A stretch of 64,000 nt of DNA from Halomonas sp. CUBES01. GTDB taxonomy: Bacteria > Pseudomonadota > Gammaproteobacteria > Pseudomonadales > Halomonadaceae. Numbering within the stretch: position 1 is the stretch's first letter; each line of letters opens with the position of its first letter. The translations under genes and the position numbers were made by a program. The stretch spans positions 62,001 to 126,000 of the forward strand of contig NZ_JAJLLW010000009.1 of the NCBI RefSeq assembly GCF_020991005.1, in the 5' to 3' direction. Under the pieces are notes generated by a model. That model saw only the letters and a list, made by a program, of their open reading frames with translations, was not told the DNA's origin and did no database searches. Below, piece by piece: positions 30,938 through 39,787 of the stretch.

Positions 30938-31546
30938 ATGATGCGTTTTTCTCCACTGGTCGAACAGCTGATGGAGGCCTTTCGCGTGTTGCCGGGCGTT
31001 GGCCCGAAAACCGCGCAGCGCATGGCAATGCACCTGCTGGAACGCGAACGCCCCGGCGGCGAGAAGCTGGCTGCCATCATCCAGCAGGCGATCGACGAGG
31101 TCGGCTACTGCCAGCGCTGCCGAACCCTGACCGAGGCCGACATCTGTGCGCTGTGCGAAAGTCCGCGGCGTCACGATCATCTGCTGTGCGTGGTGGAATC
31201 CCCTGCCGACCAATTGGCCATTGAAGAAGCCGGTGGTTTCCAGGGCCGCTACTTCGTGCTGCACGGCCACCTGTCGCCCCTGGACGGCGTGGGGCCCGAG
31301 GCCATCGGCCTGGATCTGCTCGAAGCTCGAGTGGCCGAGGGCCAAATCAGCGAAGTGGTGCTCGCCACCAACCCGACAGTGGAAGGCGAGGCCACCGCCC
31401 ACTATATTGCGTCGTTGCTGACGGACTACGGCGTGACGCTGTCGCGGCTGGCCTACGGCGTGCCCATGGGCGGCGAGCTGGAATACGTGGACGGCGGCAC
31501 CTTGAGTCGGGCGTTTAACGGCCGCCAACCGTTCAGCAGCGAATAA
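30938..31546 (+). CDS. recR: Recombination mediator RecR
   Basis: Works with RecF and RecO to load RecA at gaps. The 202-residue protein has the helix-hairpin-helix ([18 protein letters not shown]), the four-Cys zinc finger ([16 protein letters not shown]) and the Toprim motif ([15 protein letters not shown]). The ATG follows the ybaB stop with no gap. Confidence 0.97.
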   Translation: MMRFSPLVEQLMEAFRVLPGVGPKTAQRMAMHLLERERPGGEKLAAIIQQAIDEVGYCQRCRTLTEADICALCESPRRHDHLLCVVESPADQLAIEEAGGFQGRYFVLHGHLSPLDGVGPEAIGLDLLEARVAEGQISEVVLATNPTVEGEATAHYIASLLTDYGVTLSRLAYGVPMGGELEYVDGGTLSRAFNGRQPFSSE

Positions 31547-31595
31547 CTCACTTTAAACAAGCGCTCAGGCGGTTGTACTGACAGGGAATAGCCTT

Positions 31596-32729
31596 TTGTC
31601 TTCATCTCAGCCCGCTGATATCAGCTGGATTGACTCACCACAGGCGCTTGACGACGCCTGCGCGCAGGTGGCTGACGCCACCGTCATCGCGCTGGATACG
31701 GAATTCTTCCGGGAAAACACCTTCTTCCCGGTGCCGGCGCTGATCCAGTTCAGCGCCGGGACGCACGCCTTTCTGGTCGACCCGCTGGCGACGTCCTGTA
31801 CCGACGCCTTTCGACACCTGCTGCAGAACCAGGCCGTCAAACTGCTGCATGCCTGCAGCGAAGATCTCGAGGTGCTCCAGATCTGGGCGGGTGTCGTGCC
31901 CAGCCCCTTGATCGATACCCAGGTGGCGCAGGGGTTTCTCGGCGATAATCCCGGCATGGGCTACCAGAAACTGGTGGAGGCCTGGGTCGGCAAGACGTTA
32001 CCCAAGGAAGAAACCCGCTCCAACTGGCTCGAACGTCCGCTGTCCGCTGCCCAGTGCGAGTATGCCGCGCTGGACGTTACCTATCTGCTGGAGGTTTGGG
32101 CTAAGCAGCGCGACGCGTTGATAAGCCTTGATCGTCTGGACTGGCTGGAGAGCGACTGCCGTCAACTGATCGATCAGGCGGGGCGTAGCGACGATAACGA
32201 TACCCAGTGGTACACCCGTCAGCGCCAGCTATGGCGGCTGAACGCCGCCCAGCTTGAAGCGTATCAGCTGATGACCACCTGGCGGGAAGGCGAGACCCGC
32301 CGCCGCGATTTGCCGCGTAACTGGCTGATCAGCGATAAACGGCTGATGGCCATCGCGGAAGCGATGCCGACCAATCGCTATGAGCTTTCCCAGGTCGAGG
32401 GGTTGACGCCGCCGCTTATCAAGAAGGAAGGCGACGCGCTGCTCGGGTTCGTCAAGCAAGCGCAGCATACGCCCGGCGAGCGGCTGCCCACGCCCTGGCC
32501 GGATCCCATGCAGCCGGGCTTCAAGCGACGTTTCAAGGCGTTGAAGAAAGTGATCAACGAACACGCAACCCAGTTGGGGGTCGCCCCGGAGATGCTAATG
32601 CGCCGTCGTGATCTGGAAGCGCTGGTCATGCAGTCCCTGGCGGGCTCGCCGTTGATTCTGCCCACGGGGTGGCGCGGTAAACGCCTTAACGACGATTTGA
32701 CGACGGCGCTGGAGGCGCAGGCAGCGTGA
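31596..32729 (+). CDS. rnd: Ribonuclease D
   Basis: 3'-5' exoribonuclease that trims tRNA and other stable RNA precursors. The 377-residue protein has the DEDDy residues in ALDTEFFRENTF, HACSEDLEVL and YAALDVTYLL, and then HRDC domains (about residues 210-290 and 310-370). It starts at TTG, with AGGGAA in front. It heads a compact cluster whose next genes overlap by 4 bases each. Confidence 0.95.
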   Translation: MSSSQPADISWIDSPQALDDACAQVADATVIALDTEFFRENTFFPVPALIQFSAGTHAFLVDPLATSCTDAFRHLLQNQAVKLLHACSEDLEVLQIWAGVVPSPLIDTQVAQGFLGDNPGMGYQKLVEAWVGKTLPKEETRSNWLERPLSAAQCEYAALDVTYLLEVWAKQRDALISLDRLDWLESDCRQLIDQAGRSDDNDTQWYTRQRQLWRLNAAQLEAYQLMTTWREGETRRRDLPRNWLISDKRLMAIAEAMPTNRYELSQVEGLTPPLIKKEGDALLGFVKQAQHTPGERLPTPWPDPMQPGFKRRFKALKKVINEHATQLGVAPEMLMRRRDLEALVMQSLAGSPLILPTGWRGKRLNDDLTTALEAQAA

Positions 32730-33022
32730 GCGATAAACTGCTGTGTGAAATCTTCAAAAGCACGCGTAAAGAAGCCATGTACCTTTACGTGGACAAGCGT
32801 CAGGGGCTTGAGCACGTGCCCGAGGCGCTGCTGGGGTCATTTGGTAAACCCGAGCCCTTGCTGACCATGATACTGACCGCGGACAAAAAGCTGGCGCGCG
32901 CCGATGCCGCCGAGGTAATAGAGGCGATTGCCGACCAGGGGTTTTATTTGCAGATGCCCCCCGGCGATGAGCCCAATCTGCTGGCGCAGCACCTGGCCGA
33001 GCAGCGTGCCCAGGACACATGA
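32726..33022 (+). CDS. YcgL domain-containing protein
   Basis: A 98-residue YcgL (UPF0745) protein with the typical CEIFKSTRKEAMYLYVDK start and YLQMPPGDEPNLLAQHLAEQ end. Function is unknown; it is often encoded behind rnd. Starts at GTG within the rnd stop, so translationally coupled. Confidence 0.92.
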   Translation: MSDKLLCEIFKSTRKEAMYLYVDKRQGLEHVPEALLGSFGKPEPLLTMILTADKKLARADAAEVIEAIADQGFYLQMPPGDEPNLLAQHLAEQRAQDT

Positions 33023-33618
33023 ACTTTCTCGCCCACGCCTGGCTTGCCCGGGAAGGGAGCGACGACTTTCTCTATGGCAACCTGATTGCCGACGGGGTCA
33101 AGGGCGGCGATCTCTCGGCCTGGCCCGCGGCCACCGCCCTGGGGATTCGCCACCACCGTCGAGTGGACGCCTGGGTGGATGGCCATCCGTGTACCCGCGC
33201 GGTATTGCGCCGAGTGCCTTCCCCGCAGCGCCGGGTGGCGGGTATCGCACTGGACATTGTCTGGGATCATTTTCTATCTCTGGAGCACCAGACCGATCAC
33301 CGCCAACAGGCCTTGATCGAGCGCTGTTACCAGCTGCTCAGTGAGCGTTCGGCGCCCAACCGCCTGGCGGGGATGGTGGGCCCTTTGGTCAGCCACGACT
33401 GGCTGAGCCGCTACGCCGATTTTACCTTTACCTGCCAGGCGATCGCCGGGGTTGGCAGACGGCTTTCAGGCCCCAATCGGCTGGCTGAGCTTGTTCCGTG
33501 GCTGCACGATGATTACGCTCGGTTGCAAGACGATTTCGAGGTGCTTTGGCCAGCGCTTTACGCGGCGTTGGGCGCTCAGCGCGATTTAGCCCCACAGACG
33601 AGCCGTGACGGAAATTGA
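33019..33618 (+). CDS. acpH: Acyl carrier protein phosphodiesterase
   Basis: Removes the 4'-phosphopantetheine arm from ACP. The 199-residue protein is of the AcpH (DUF479) family, with MNFLAHAWLA, DDFLYGNLIADGVKG, GIRHHRRVDAWVD and ALDIVWDHFLSLE, an HD-like set of metal residues. Its ATG overlaps the YcgL stop by 4 bases. Confidence 0.92.
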   Translation: MNFLAHAWLAREGSDDFLYGNLIADGVKGGDLSAWPAATALGIRHHRRVDAWVDGHPCTRAVLRRVPSPQRRVAGIALDIVWDHFLSLEHQTDHRQQALIERCYQLLSERSAPNRLAGMVGPLVSHDWLSRYADFTFTCQAIAGVGRRLSGPNRLAELVPWLHDDYARLQDDFEVLWPALYAALGAQRDLAPQTSRDGN

Positions 33619-33629
33619 AAGGTGAGCCA

Positions 33630-34085
33630 ATGACGAGCGAGCTGCGTGAACGCTTTTGGGAGCGTTATACGCTGGAAGAGTTGACGCCTGCCGAATGGGA
33701 AGCGCTCTGCGACGGGTGCGGACAGTGCTGCCTGCTCAAGCTTCACGATGAAGATAGCCAGGAGCTGGCGGTGCTCAATGTCGCCTGTCGGCTGCTGGAT
33801 ACGCACAGCTGCCAGTGCAGCGATTACCCTAACCGGTTTGCCTACGTGCCGGATTGCACTCAGCTCACGCCTGAGCTGGTTAAGGAGTTCACCTGGCTAC
33901 CCACGACCTGCGGCTACCGACGCGTCGCAGAAGGGCGCAAGCTTGCCGGGTGGCACCCCTTGCTGAGTAACGATGCAGAGCGCGTGCATCGTAAAGGGGT
34001 CAGTGTCCGCAGCTATGCCGTCTCCCAGGACGACGTTCCCGAGCATCAGCTGGAATCCCACATTATCGCCGTTTTGCCCATGTAG
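33630..34085 (+). CDS. YcgN family (UPF0260) cysteine-cluster protein
   Basis: A 151-residue protein with metal-type cysteines CDGCGQCCLLKL and CQCSDYPNRF...CTQL, matching YcgN, a zinc or iron-binding protein of unknown function. The ATG at 33630 follows AAAGGTGAGCCA. It ends the rnd cluster. Confidence 0.93.
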   Translation: MTSELRERFWERYTLEELTPAEWEALCDGCGQCCLLKLHDEDSQELAVLNVACRLLDTHSCQCSDYPNRFAYVPDCTQLTPELVKEFTWLPTTCGYRRVAEGRKLAGWHPLLSNDAERVHRKGVSVRSYAVSQDDVPEHQLESHIIAVLPM

Positions 34086-34130
34086 CCCGCCGGCCTTGGC
34101 CTTCCTGGCTGCCAGGCATCATAGTGCTCT

Positions 34131-34292
34131 CTAGACGGTCGGCGTGCGGGTCGGCTTGTCCCAGATGGATAAAAACACTTCTTTAACCGGCTTTGCGGTC
34201 TCGGTCAGCGTGTGGGCGGGCGAGGCCGCTTTGCGGGTGCGCGGCTTTTGCGGGGCGTCCCAGATAGTGGGAAAGTGCTCGCGATAGGCCAT
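34131..34292 (-). CDS. 53-residue protein with two IWDxP motifs, unknown function
   Basis: Starts MAYREHFPTIWDAPQKPRTR; GAGGAGA lies 6 bases before the ATG, a strong ribosome-binding site. The motif is repeated: HFPTIWDAPQK near the N-terminus and VFLSIWDKPTR near the C-terminus, joined by a basic Ala/Pro linker. No family is recognised. A perfect 13-bp inverted repeat lies upstream, at 34356-34384. The longer open frame that begins at 34358 lacks a ribosome-binding site. Small, basic and possibly nucleic-acid or partner-binding; that is a guess. Confidence 0.7.
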   Translation of the reverse strand: MAYREHFPTIWDAPQKPRTRKAASPAHTLTETAKPVKEVFLSIWDKPTRTPTV

Positions 34293-34355
34293 GGTGTTCT
34301 CCTCAAAATGACGTTGCCGGAAGATTCGACTAAAGGATAATATGCCATACAATTT

Positions 34356-34384
34356 CATTTTATGGAAATTTTTTCCATAAAATG
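34356..34384. promoter_or_regulatory. 13-bp inverted repeat upstream of the 53-residue gene
   Basis: CATTTTATGGAAA (34356-34368) and TTTCCATAAAATG (34372-34384) are a perfect inverted repeat around TTT. It is AT-rich with no G/C run, so a terminator is unlikely; it may be an operator. On the reverse strand a TATTAT-like -10 lies just downstream. The gap 34293-34473 holds no gene. Confidence 0.6.
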
Positions 34385-34473
34385 GGTGAGCGGTCGCAAA
34401 GACCAGGCAGCCAAGGTGATGCTTGGCAGAATGCCGAGGGCGTTAGCACCAGCCGCCCTCAGCGTCGGCAAGG

Positions 34474-36555
34474 TCAATCCGCCAGGTTGAGCGCCCACAG
34501 GATGAACGCATCCTGGCGAGCGGCGTCACGCCAGGCCTTGAAGCGACCGGACGCACCGCCGTGGCCGCTGCTCATGTCGGTATGCAGCAAGACGGGCGCG
34601 GTTCCCTGCTGTTGTTGACTGACCCTTGCATAGAATTTCGCCGGCTCCCAGTAACTTACCCGCGTATCGAACCAGCTGCCTTCCAGCCACAACGCCGGGT
34701 AGGCTTGCGCGGTAATGTTATCGACAGGCGAATAGCGGGCAATGCGTTCGGCTACTGCGGGGTCGTTGGGGTTGCCCCACTCGCTGTATTCGGCGGTGGT
34801 CAGCGGCAGAGACGGGTTTTGCATGGTGCGCAGTACATCGAGGAAGGGCACCTCCAGCACCGCGCCGCAAAATGCCTGGGGCGCACGGTTGATGCAGGTA
34901 CCCACCAGCAGCCCCCCGGCGCTGGCTCCGCAGGCGACAATACGCTGGGGGTCGCTCAGTCCCTGATCGGCCAGGGCGTCGCGCGCGGCGAGAAAATCAT
35001 CGAAGCTGTGCTCCTTGTGCGCCATCTTGCCATTGAGGTACCAGGGTTCACCGCGCTCGCCCCCGCCGCGTACGTGGGCTACCGCAAAGGCGCCGCCGCG
35101 CTCCAGTAGCTCCAGGCGAGCAATGGAAAACCACGGATCCAGGGGTTCGCCGTAAGCGCCGTAGCCATACAGCAGGGTGGGCAGCGGCTGATGGTCGAGG
35201 TCGCTGCGCCTGACGATCGAGACGGGCACGCGTTCGCCGTCTGCGCTGGTCGCCCAGATGCGCCGGCTGGTCAACTGCTCTGGCGCCAGGCTGCCATACA
35301 CCGGTACCCGCTTGAGCAGGGTGCGTTCGCCGGTGGTCAGATCCAGCGCGTACCAGCTGGGCGGACGCGTAAACGACTCTTCTCGCAGGCGCAGCACCCG
35401 GGTGTCAAAGTGCGGTGCATCTTCAAGCAGCTGCGAGCACAGCGGCTCCGGCTGGGCGAGGTAGTCGTCACGGGTAATCTGATGCCGGTCGTCAAGCTCA
35501 AGCTGACGGAGGCGAACCTGGGCCTGGTCATGGTCGCGCTCGCCAAGCATCAGCCCCCAGGCAAAGGCGTCAACGCCTTCAAGCGTGGCGTCCTGGCGCG
35601 CGGCGACCAGCGTCTGCCAGGCGGGCGTATCGGCATCCAGCGCGTCGATGGGTAAGCAGTCCAGCTGAAAATGCGTGCTGGCCTGATTATGCAGGCGATA
35701 AAATACGCCGGGCCGGTGGTCGATGGTGTATTCGACCCCCGGCTGGCGGGGCTGAAGGCAGCGCGGCGGGTGCGTCGGCGTCCGGGCCGGGATCACGTGG
35801 ACTTCGCTGGTGTCCTTGGAGGCGCTTTCCAGAACCAGCCATTCCCGGGAGCGGGTTTTACCCATCCCCAGCCAGAATTCCGGATCCTCCTCGCGCAGCA
35901 ACAGGGTTTCCGCCTGGCCGTGCGGCGCTTGGTCAAGAGCAAGATAGATTGACCACAGGCTGTCCGGGCGCTGGGTGTCGTCGAAGCGGCTGAACAGCAG
36001 CGATGCACCCGCCGAGGTCTGATCCTCCGCCCAGCAGACCCCCGGGCCGATGTCGCTCAGCAGCGGTGTCGGCTGACCGTCGGGGAGGCGCTTGAGCCAT
36101 AGCTGGAAGCGCTCGTCGCCCTGGGTATCCTCGGTCCAGGCGAGCCATTGCTCGTCTGGGGAAAGGGCCATATCGCCCATGTCGTAAAAGGCCTGGCCGT
36201 GGGCGCGCTCGGGGACGTCCAGCGTCAGTTCGCGTGTTTCAGGTTGCCCGTTGCGATGCCGCCACCAGCGAGGGTAGTCCTCGTCGGCGGCGGTTTCGCT
36301 CCAGAACGTAAAGTGGTCGAGCGTTGTCGGAAGGCTGGTGACGGCCAGTTCGCGGCGGCGTAGATGGCTGTCGTAAAGCGTATCCGCAAGCGGTTCCAGT
36401 GGTTTGAACCACGTAGCGTGCTGATTATTGGCCGCAGTCAGAAAGTCGCTGACGGCGGTGTCATCGCGCTGCTCCAACCAGTGCCATTGGGGATCATTCG
36501 CGCGATAATAGTCGGTAACCGGGTGGCCGACGTGCAAGGCTGGCTGTGCTTTCAT
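34474..36555 (-). CDS. ptrB: Oligopeptidase B (S9A prolyl-oligopeptidase family)
   Basis: Serine peptidase that cuts short peptides after Arg or Lys. The 693-residue protein has the seven-bladed propeller at residues about 75-400 and an alpha/beta hydrolase domain with the nucleophile in CGASAGGLLVG, the catalytic Asp region and the His in MSSGHGGASGR. PTLLYGYGAYG and AHVRGGGERGEPWYLNGK are typical of the family. No signal peptide, so cytoplasmic. It starts at ATG 36553-36555. Confidence 0.92.
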   Translation of the reverse strand: MKAQPALHVGHPVTDYYRANDPQWHWLEQRDDTAVSDFLTAANNQHATWFKPLEPLADTLYDSHLRRRELAVTSLPTTLDHFTFWSETAADEDYPRWWRHRNGQPETRELTLDVPERAHGQAFYDMGDMALSPDEQWLAWTEDTQGDERFQLWLKRLPDGQPTPLLSDIGPGVCWAEDQTSAGASLLFSRFDDTQRPDSLWSIYLALDQAPHGQAETLLLREEDPEFWLGMGKTRSREWLVLESASKDTSEVHVIPARTPTHPPRCLQPRQPGVEYTIDHRPGVFYRLHNQASTHFQLDCLPIDALDADTPAWQTLVAARQDATLEGVDAFAWGLMLGERDHDQAQVRLRQLELDDRHQITRDDYLAQPEPLCSQLLEDAPHFDTRVLRLREESFTRPPSWYALDLTTGERTLLKRVPVYGSLAPEQLTSRRIWATSADGERVPVSIVRRSDLDHQPLPTLLYGYGAYGEPLDPWFSIARLELLERGGAFAVAHVRGGGERGEPWYLNGKMAHKEHSFDDFLAARDALADQGLSDPQRIVACGASAGGLLVGTCINRAPQAFCGAVLEVPFLDVLRTMQNPSLPLTTAEYSEWGNPNDPAVAERIARYSPVDNITAQAYPALWLEGSWFDTRVSYWEPAKFYARVSQQQQGTAPVLLHTDMSSGHGGASGRFKAWRDAARQDAFILWALNLAD

Positions 36556-36617
36556 AAATTGATAGGTACCATAACGGAAAATCTACGTTGGGTGCATGCA
36601 CCCTCATGAGGAGTATT

Positions 36618-37043
36618 ATGCTGTTTGCTGATTCAATGTCACTGTTGTGGTTGAGTTACTACGGTCTGTCACTGATCGTGCTGGTGGCGGTGTACTTTGC
36701 GTTTGCCTTCTTGCCCAGGCTGCCGCGCCTGGTGTTGACCTGGTGTATCGGTGGTGCCATGTGGGCGCCGGCGCCCTTTCGGTTGCCGTTGATCGAAGAG
36801 GGCGAGTTTTATACCGGCTGGGCGCCTTCGGCCATGGTCGCCGCCGTGGGGGTTATGGAAAATAATCTGGCCGCGTTGCGCAATGGACTGCTGTGCGTGC
36901 TGCTGGGCGTGCTGATCGGCGCCGCTGTCGGTGTGGCATTGTGGTGGCGGGGTCGCTACAAGGCAACGGCTGCCCCGCAGGAGGAAGAGCATCCCGCCAA
37001 CGATCCCGATGACACCCGTCGTCGTGAACCGGTGATCGGCTGA
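36618..37043 (+). CDS. Inner-membrane protein, unknown function
   Basis: A 141-residue protein with about three hydrophobic segments (residues about 10-32, 38-55 and 92-113) and a hydrophilic acidic C-terminus ending QEEEHPANDPDDTRRREPVIG. I do not recognise a family. GAGGAG is 4 bases before the ATG at 36618. It lies 20 bp before the amidotransferase gene, so the two may be cotranscribed. Confidence 0.75.
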   Translation: MLFADSMSLLWLSYYGLSLIVLVAVYFAFAFLPRLPRLVLTWCIGGAMWAPAPFRLPLIEEGEFYTGWAPSAMVAAVGVMENNLAALRNGLLCVLLGVLIGAAVGVALWWRGRYKATAAPQEEEHPANDPDDTRRREPVIG

Positions 37044-37063
37044 GTGTCGGCAGGAGCACCAGA

Positions 37064-37849
37064 ATGTGCGAGCTACTGGGCATGAGCGCCAACGTGCCGA
37101 CGGATATCTGTTTCAGCTTTGCCGGGTTCTTGCACCGGGGAGGCGGCACCGGCCCCCATCGCGATGGATGGGGGATCGCCTTTTACGAAGAGGGCGGCTA
37201 CCGCGAATTTCGCGACCCCCATCCCTCGGTGGGTTCGCCCATTGCGCGTCTCATCTGCGATTACCCGATCAAGTCAAACGTGGTGATCAGCCATATCCGC
37301 CAGGCCAATGTGGGGGGCGTTCGCCTGGCCAATACCCATCCGTTTACCCGTGAAATGTGGGGGCGACCATGGTGCTACGCGCATAACGGTCAGCTCAGCG
37401 ATTGGCAGCCCTTGCCGCTTGGCTTTTATACCCCGGTGGGAACCACGGATAGCGAGCACGCGTTCTGCTGGTTGATGAGCGAGTTGCGTCAGGCGTTCCC
37501 TGCGCCTCCTGTCAAACAGGCCCCGTTTTGGAAGACGCTGCACGCGCTGTGCGAGCAGCTACGCGAGCTGGGCGTATTCAATCTGTTGCTTTCGGATGGC
37601 ACATACCTCTATACCTACTGTTCAACGAAACTTGCTCATATAACCCGTGCAGCGCCTTTTGGAGAAGCGGAACTCTCCGACGCTGAATTGACGGTCAACT
37701 TTGCCGAGCACACGACACCCGAGGATGTGGTGTCGGTGATCGCCACCGAGCCGCTGACCCATAACGAGCAGTGGTACCGCATGCAGCCGGGGGAGCTGCT
37801 GGTATGGCGGGATGGCGAGATTCAGGCGCGTTACTTGAGTCAGGCCTGA
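37064..37849 (+). CDS. Class II glutamine amidotransferase (YafJ-like)
   Basis: A 261-residue Ntn-hydrolase domain alone, with nucleophile Cys2 (MCELLGMSANVPTD), RDGWGIAFYE and the NTHPFTREMWGR and AHNGQLSDWQP motifs of the YafJ/DUG3 type. Enzymes of this group act on glutamine or gamma-glutamyl peptides; the true substrate is not known. CAGGAG precedes the ATG. Confidence 0.93.
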   Translation: MCELLGMSANVPTDICFSFAGFLHRGGGTGPHRDGWGIAFYEEGGYREFRDPHPSVGSPIARLICDYPIKSNVVISHIRQANVGGVRLANTHPFTREMWGRPWCYAHNGQLSDWQPLPLGFYTPVGTTDSEHAFCWLMSELRQAFPAPPVKQAPFWKTLHALCEQLRELGVFNLLLSDGTYLYTYCSTKLAHITRAAPFGEAELSDAELTVNFAEHTTPEDVVSVIATEPLTHNEQWYRMQPGELLVWRDGEIQARYLSQA

Positions 37850-37868
37850 CGCAGGGGTAGGGCTAAAG

Positions 37869-37886
37869 TTGAAACGTAAGTTTCAA
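37869..37886. promoter_or_regulatory. PsrA-type operator before fadD
   Basis: TTGAAAC-gtaa-GTTTCAA is a perfect 7+4+7 palindrome. It contains the GAAAC(N4)GTTTC core of sites bound by the TetR-family fatty-acid repressor PsrA in gammaproteobacteria. The site lies 105 bases before the fadD ATG. Confidence 0.65.
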
Positions 37887-37990
37887 TCGATCGTTTTACA
37901 GTGGTAGGCCAGTCGTATATCGTTGCGGTTTTCGCGACTCGACAACAACAAGGTCGATGACGACATCGACATGGAAACTGGAGATTGCCC

Positions 37991-39667
37991 ATGAGCGAAC
38001 AAGCTGAAGCCCCTATCCTTCGCGGTCCCGCGCTTGAAGGGCTGGAACAGTACGGCGCCGTCACCGATGTCTTTCACGCCGCCGTCGAGCGTTTCAAAGA
38101 CAAGCCGGCGTTCAGCTGCATGGGCAAGACGCTCAGCTTCAATGACCTGGATCGCCTCTCGGCCAACTTTGCCGCCTGGTTACAGCATCAGACCGACCTG
38201 GTGCCCGGCGACCGGATTGCCATTCAGCTGCCCAATGTCCTGCAGTTTCCCGTGGCAGTCTTTGGTGCGCTGCGCGCCGGCCTGGTGGTGGTCAACACCA
38301 ACCCGCTATACACCGAGCGCGAGATGGCTCACCAGTTCAAGGATGCCAACGCCAAGGCCATCGTGATTCTGGCCAACATGGCCGACAAGCTTGAGCGCGT
38401 GCTCGACAAGACTGACATCAAGCATGTCGTGGTCACCGAGCTTGCCGACCTCCACGATTTCCCCAAGCGCCTGTTGATCAACAGCGTGGTCAAGTACGTC
38501 AAGAAAATGGTGCCCCGCTTTTCGTTGCCTCAGTCGGTCAGCCTGCGCGATGCGTTAAGCAAGGGCCAGGCGTTGAGCCATCGCGAGGTGACGCGGGACC
38601 AGGAAGAGCTTGCAGCGCTGCAGTACACCGGTGGCACCACCGGCATGCCCAAAGGGGCGATGCTGACGCACCGCAACCTGGTTGCCAACATGCTGCAGGC
38701 TCGGGAAGCGATCGGCGGCAACCTGACCGACGGCAACGAGCTGGTGATTGCACCGCTGCCCGTCTATCACATCTATACCTTTACCGTGAACTGCCTGTTT
38801 CTGATGGAAACCGGCAATCATTCGGTGCTGATCACCAATCCGCGTGATCTGGATGGCTTTATCAAGTCGTTGAAGGGCATGCCATTTACCGCCTTCATCG
38901 GGCTCAATACGCTGTTTAACGCCCTGTGCAATCGCGAAGATTTCAAGCAGCTCGATTTCTCCAAGCTGCACTTGACCATCTCCGGCGGCATGGCGCTGAC
39001 CAAGACGTCCGCGAAGCGCTGGGAAGACGTGACCGGCTGCCCCATCGCCGAAGGCTATGGGCTGACCGAAACCTCGCCGATTGTCAGCTTCAACCCCACC
39101 GACGCCATTCAGCTAGGCACCATCGGCAAGCCGGTGGCGGGCACCGCCGTCAAGGTCGTGAATGCCGACGGTCAGGATCAGCCCCTGGGCGAGCCCGGCG
39201 AGCTTTGCGTGCAGGGCCCACAGGTCATGAAAGGTTACTGGCAGCGCGAAGAAGAAACGCGCACCTCCATCGACGCCGACGGCTGGTTCCACACCGGCGA
39301 CATCGCCGTGCTGCAGGAAGATGGCTACATACGCATTGTCGACCGCAAGAAGGACATGATCCTGGTCTCCGGGTTTAACGTGTACCCCAACGAAGTAGAA
39401 GACGTCGTGGCGGGCCACCCCGACGTGATCGAGTCCGCCGCGGTAGGTATTGCCGACGAGGCAGCGGGGGAGGCCATCAAGCTGTTCGTGGTCAGCAAGA
39501 ACCCCGATCTGGATGCCGAGACGCTGCGTCGCTGGTGCAAGAGTGAACTTACCGGCTACAAGGTGCCCAAGGTCATCGAGTTCCGCGATGAGCTGCCTAA
39601 AACCAACGTGGGCAAGGTGCTGCGCCGTCAGCTGCGCGACGAGGATAGCCACAACGCTGCCTCGTGA
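37991..39667 (+). CDS. fadD: Long-chain fatty acid-CoA ligase
   Basis: Activates long-chain fatty acids to acyl-CoA with ATP, feeding beta-oxidation. The 558-residue protein has the AMP-binding P-loop YTGGTTGMPKGAMLTHRN, the motif GYGLTETSPIV, DGWFHTGDIAVL and the C-terminal Lys (KTNVGKVLRR). The ATG at 37991 has GGAG 8 bases before. A strong terminator follows. It is likely under PsrA control. Confidence 0.95.
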   Translation: MSEQAEAPILRGPALEGLEQYGAVTDVFHAAVERFKDKPAFSCMGKTLSFNDLDRLSANFAAWLQHQTDLVPGDRIAIQLPNVLQFPVAVFGALRAGLVVVNTNPLYTEREMAHQFKDANAKAIVILANMADKLERVLDKTDIKHVVVTELADLHDFPKRLLINSVVKYVKKMVPRFSLPQSVSLRDALSKGQALSHREVTRDQEELAALQYTGGTTGMPKGAMLTHRNLVANMLQAREAIGGNLTDGNELVIAPLPVYHIYTFTVNCLFLMETGNHSVLITNPRDLDGFIKSLKGMPFTAFIGLNTLFNALCNREDFKQLDFSKLHLTISGGMALTKTSAKRWEDVTGCPIAEGYGLTETSPIVSFNPTDAIQLGTIGKPVAGTAVKVVNADGQDQPLGEPGELCVQGPQVMKGYWQREEETRTSIDADGWFHTGDIAVLQEDGYIRIVDRKKDMILVSGFNVYPNEVEDVVAGHPDVIESAAVGIADEAAGEAIKLFVVSKNPDLDAETLRRWCKSELTGYKVPKVIEFRDELPKTNVGKVLRRQLRDEDSHNAAS

Positions 39668-39713
39668 GAGACAGCGGGATTCATGCGTGTGCCAGGTGAA
39701 CGCGTTACAATGG

Positions 39714-39746
39714 TCTGCCCGCTCGGTTGAGCGGGCAGATTTTTTT
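39714..39746 (+). terminator. fadD terminator
   Basis: Perfect 11-bp stem TCTGCCCGCTC/GAGCGGGCAGA with loop GGTT and T7 after. Confidence 0.95.
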
Positions 39747-39787
39747 ATGTACCACCCTGACAGTACCCACAGGATCCGGACGCTATT

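Noticed and set aside
34436..34460. Terminator for oligopeptidase B
   Set aside because: GAGGGCG/CGCCCTC is a 7-bp stem but no T run follows on the reverse strand; too weak to list.
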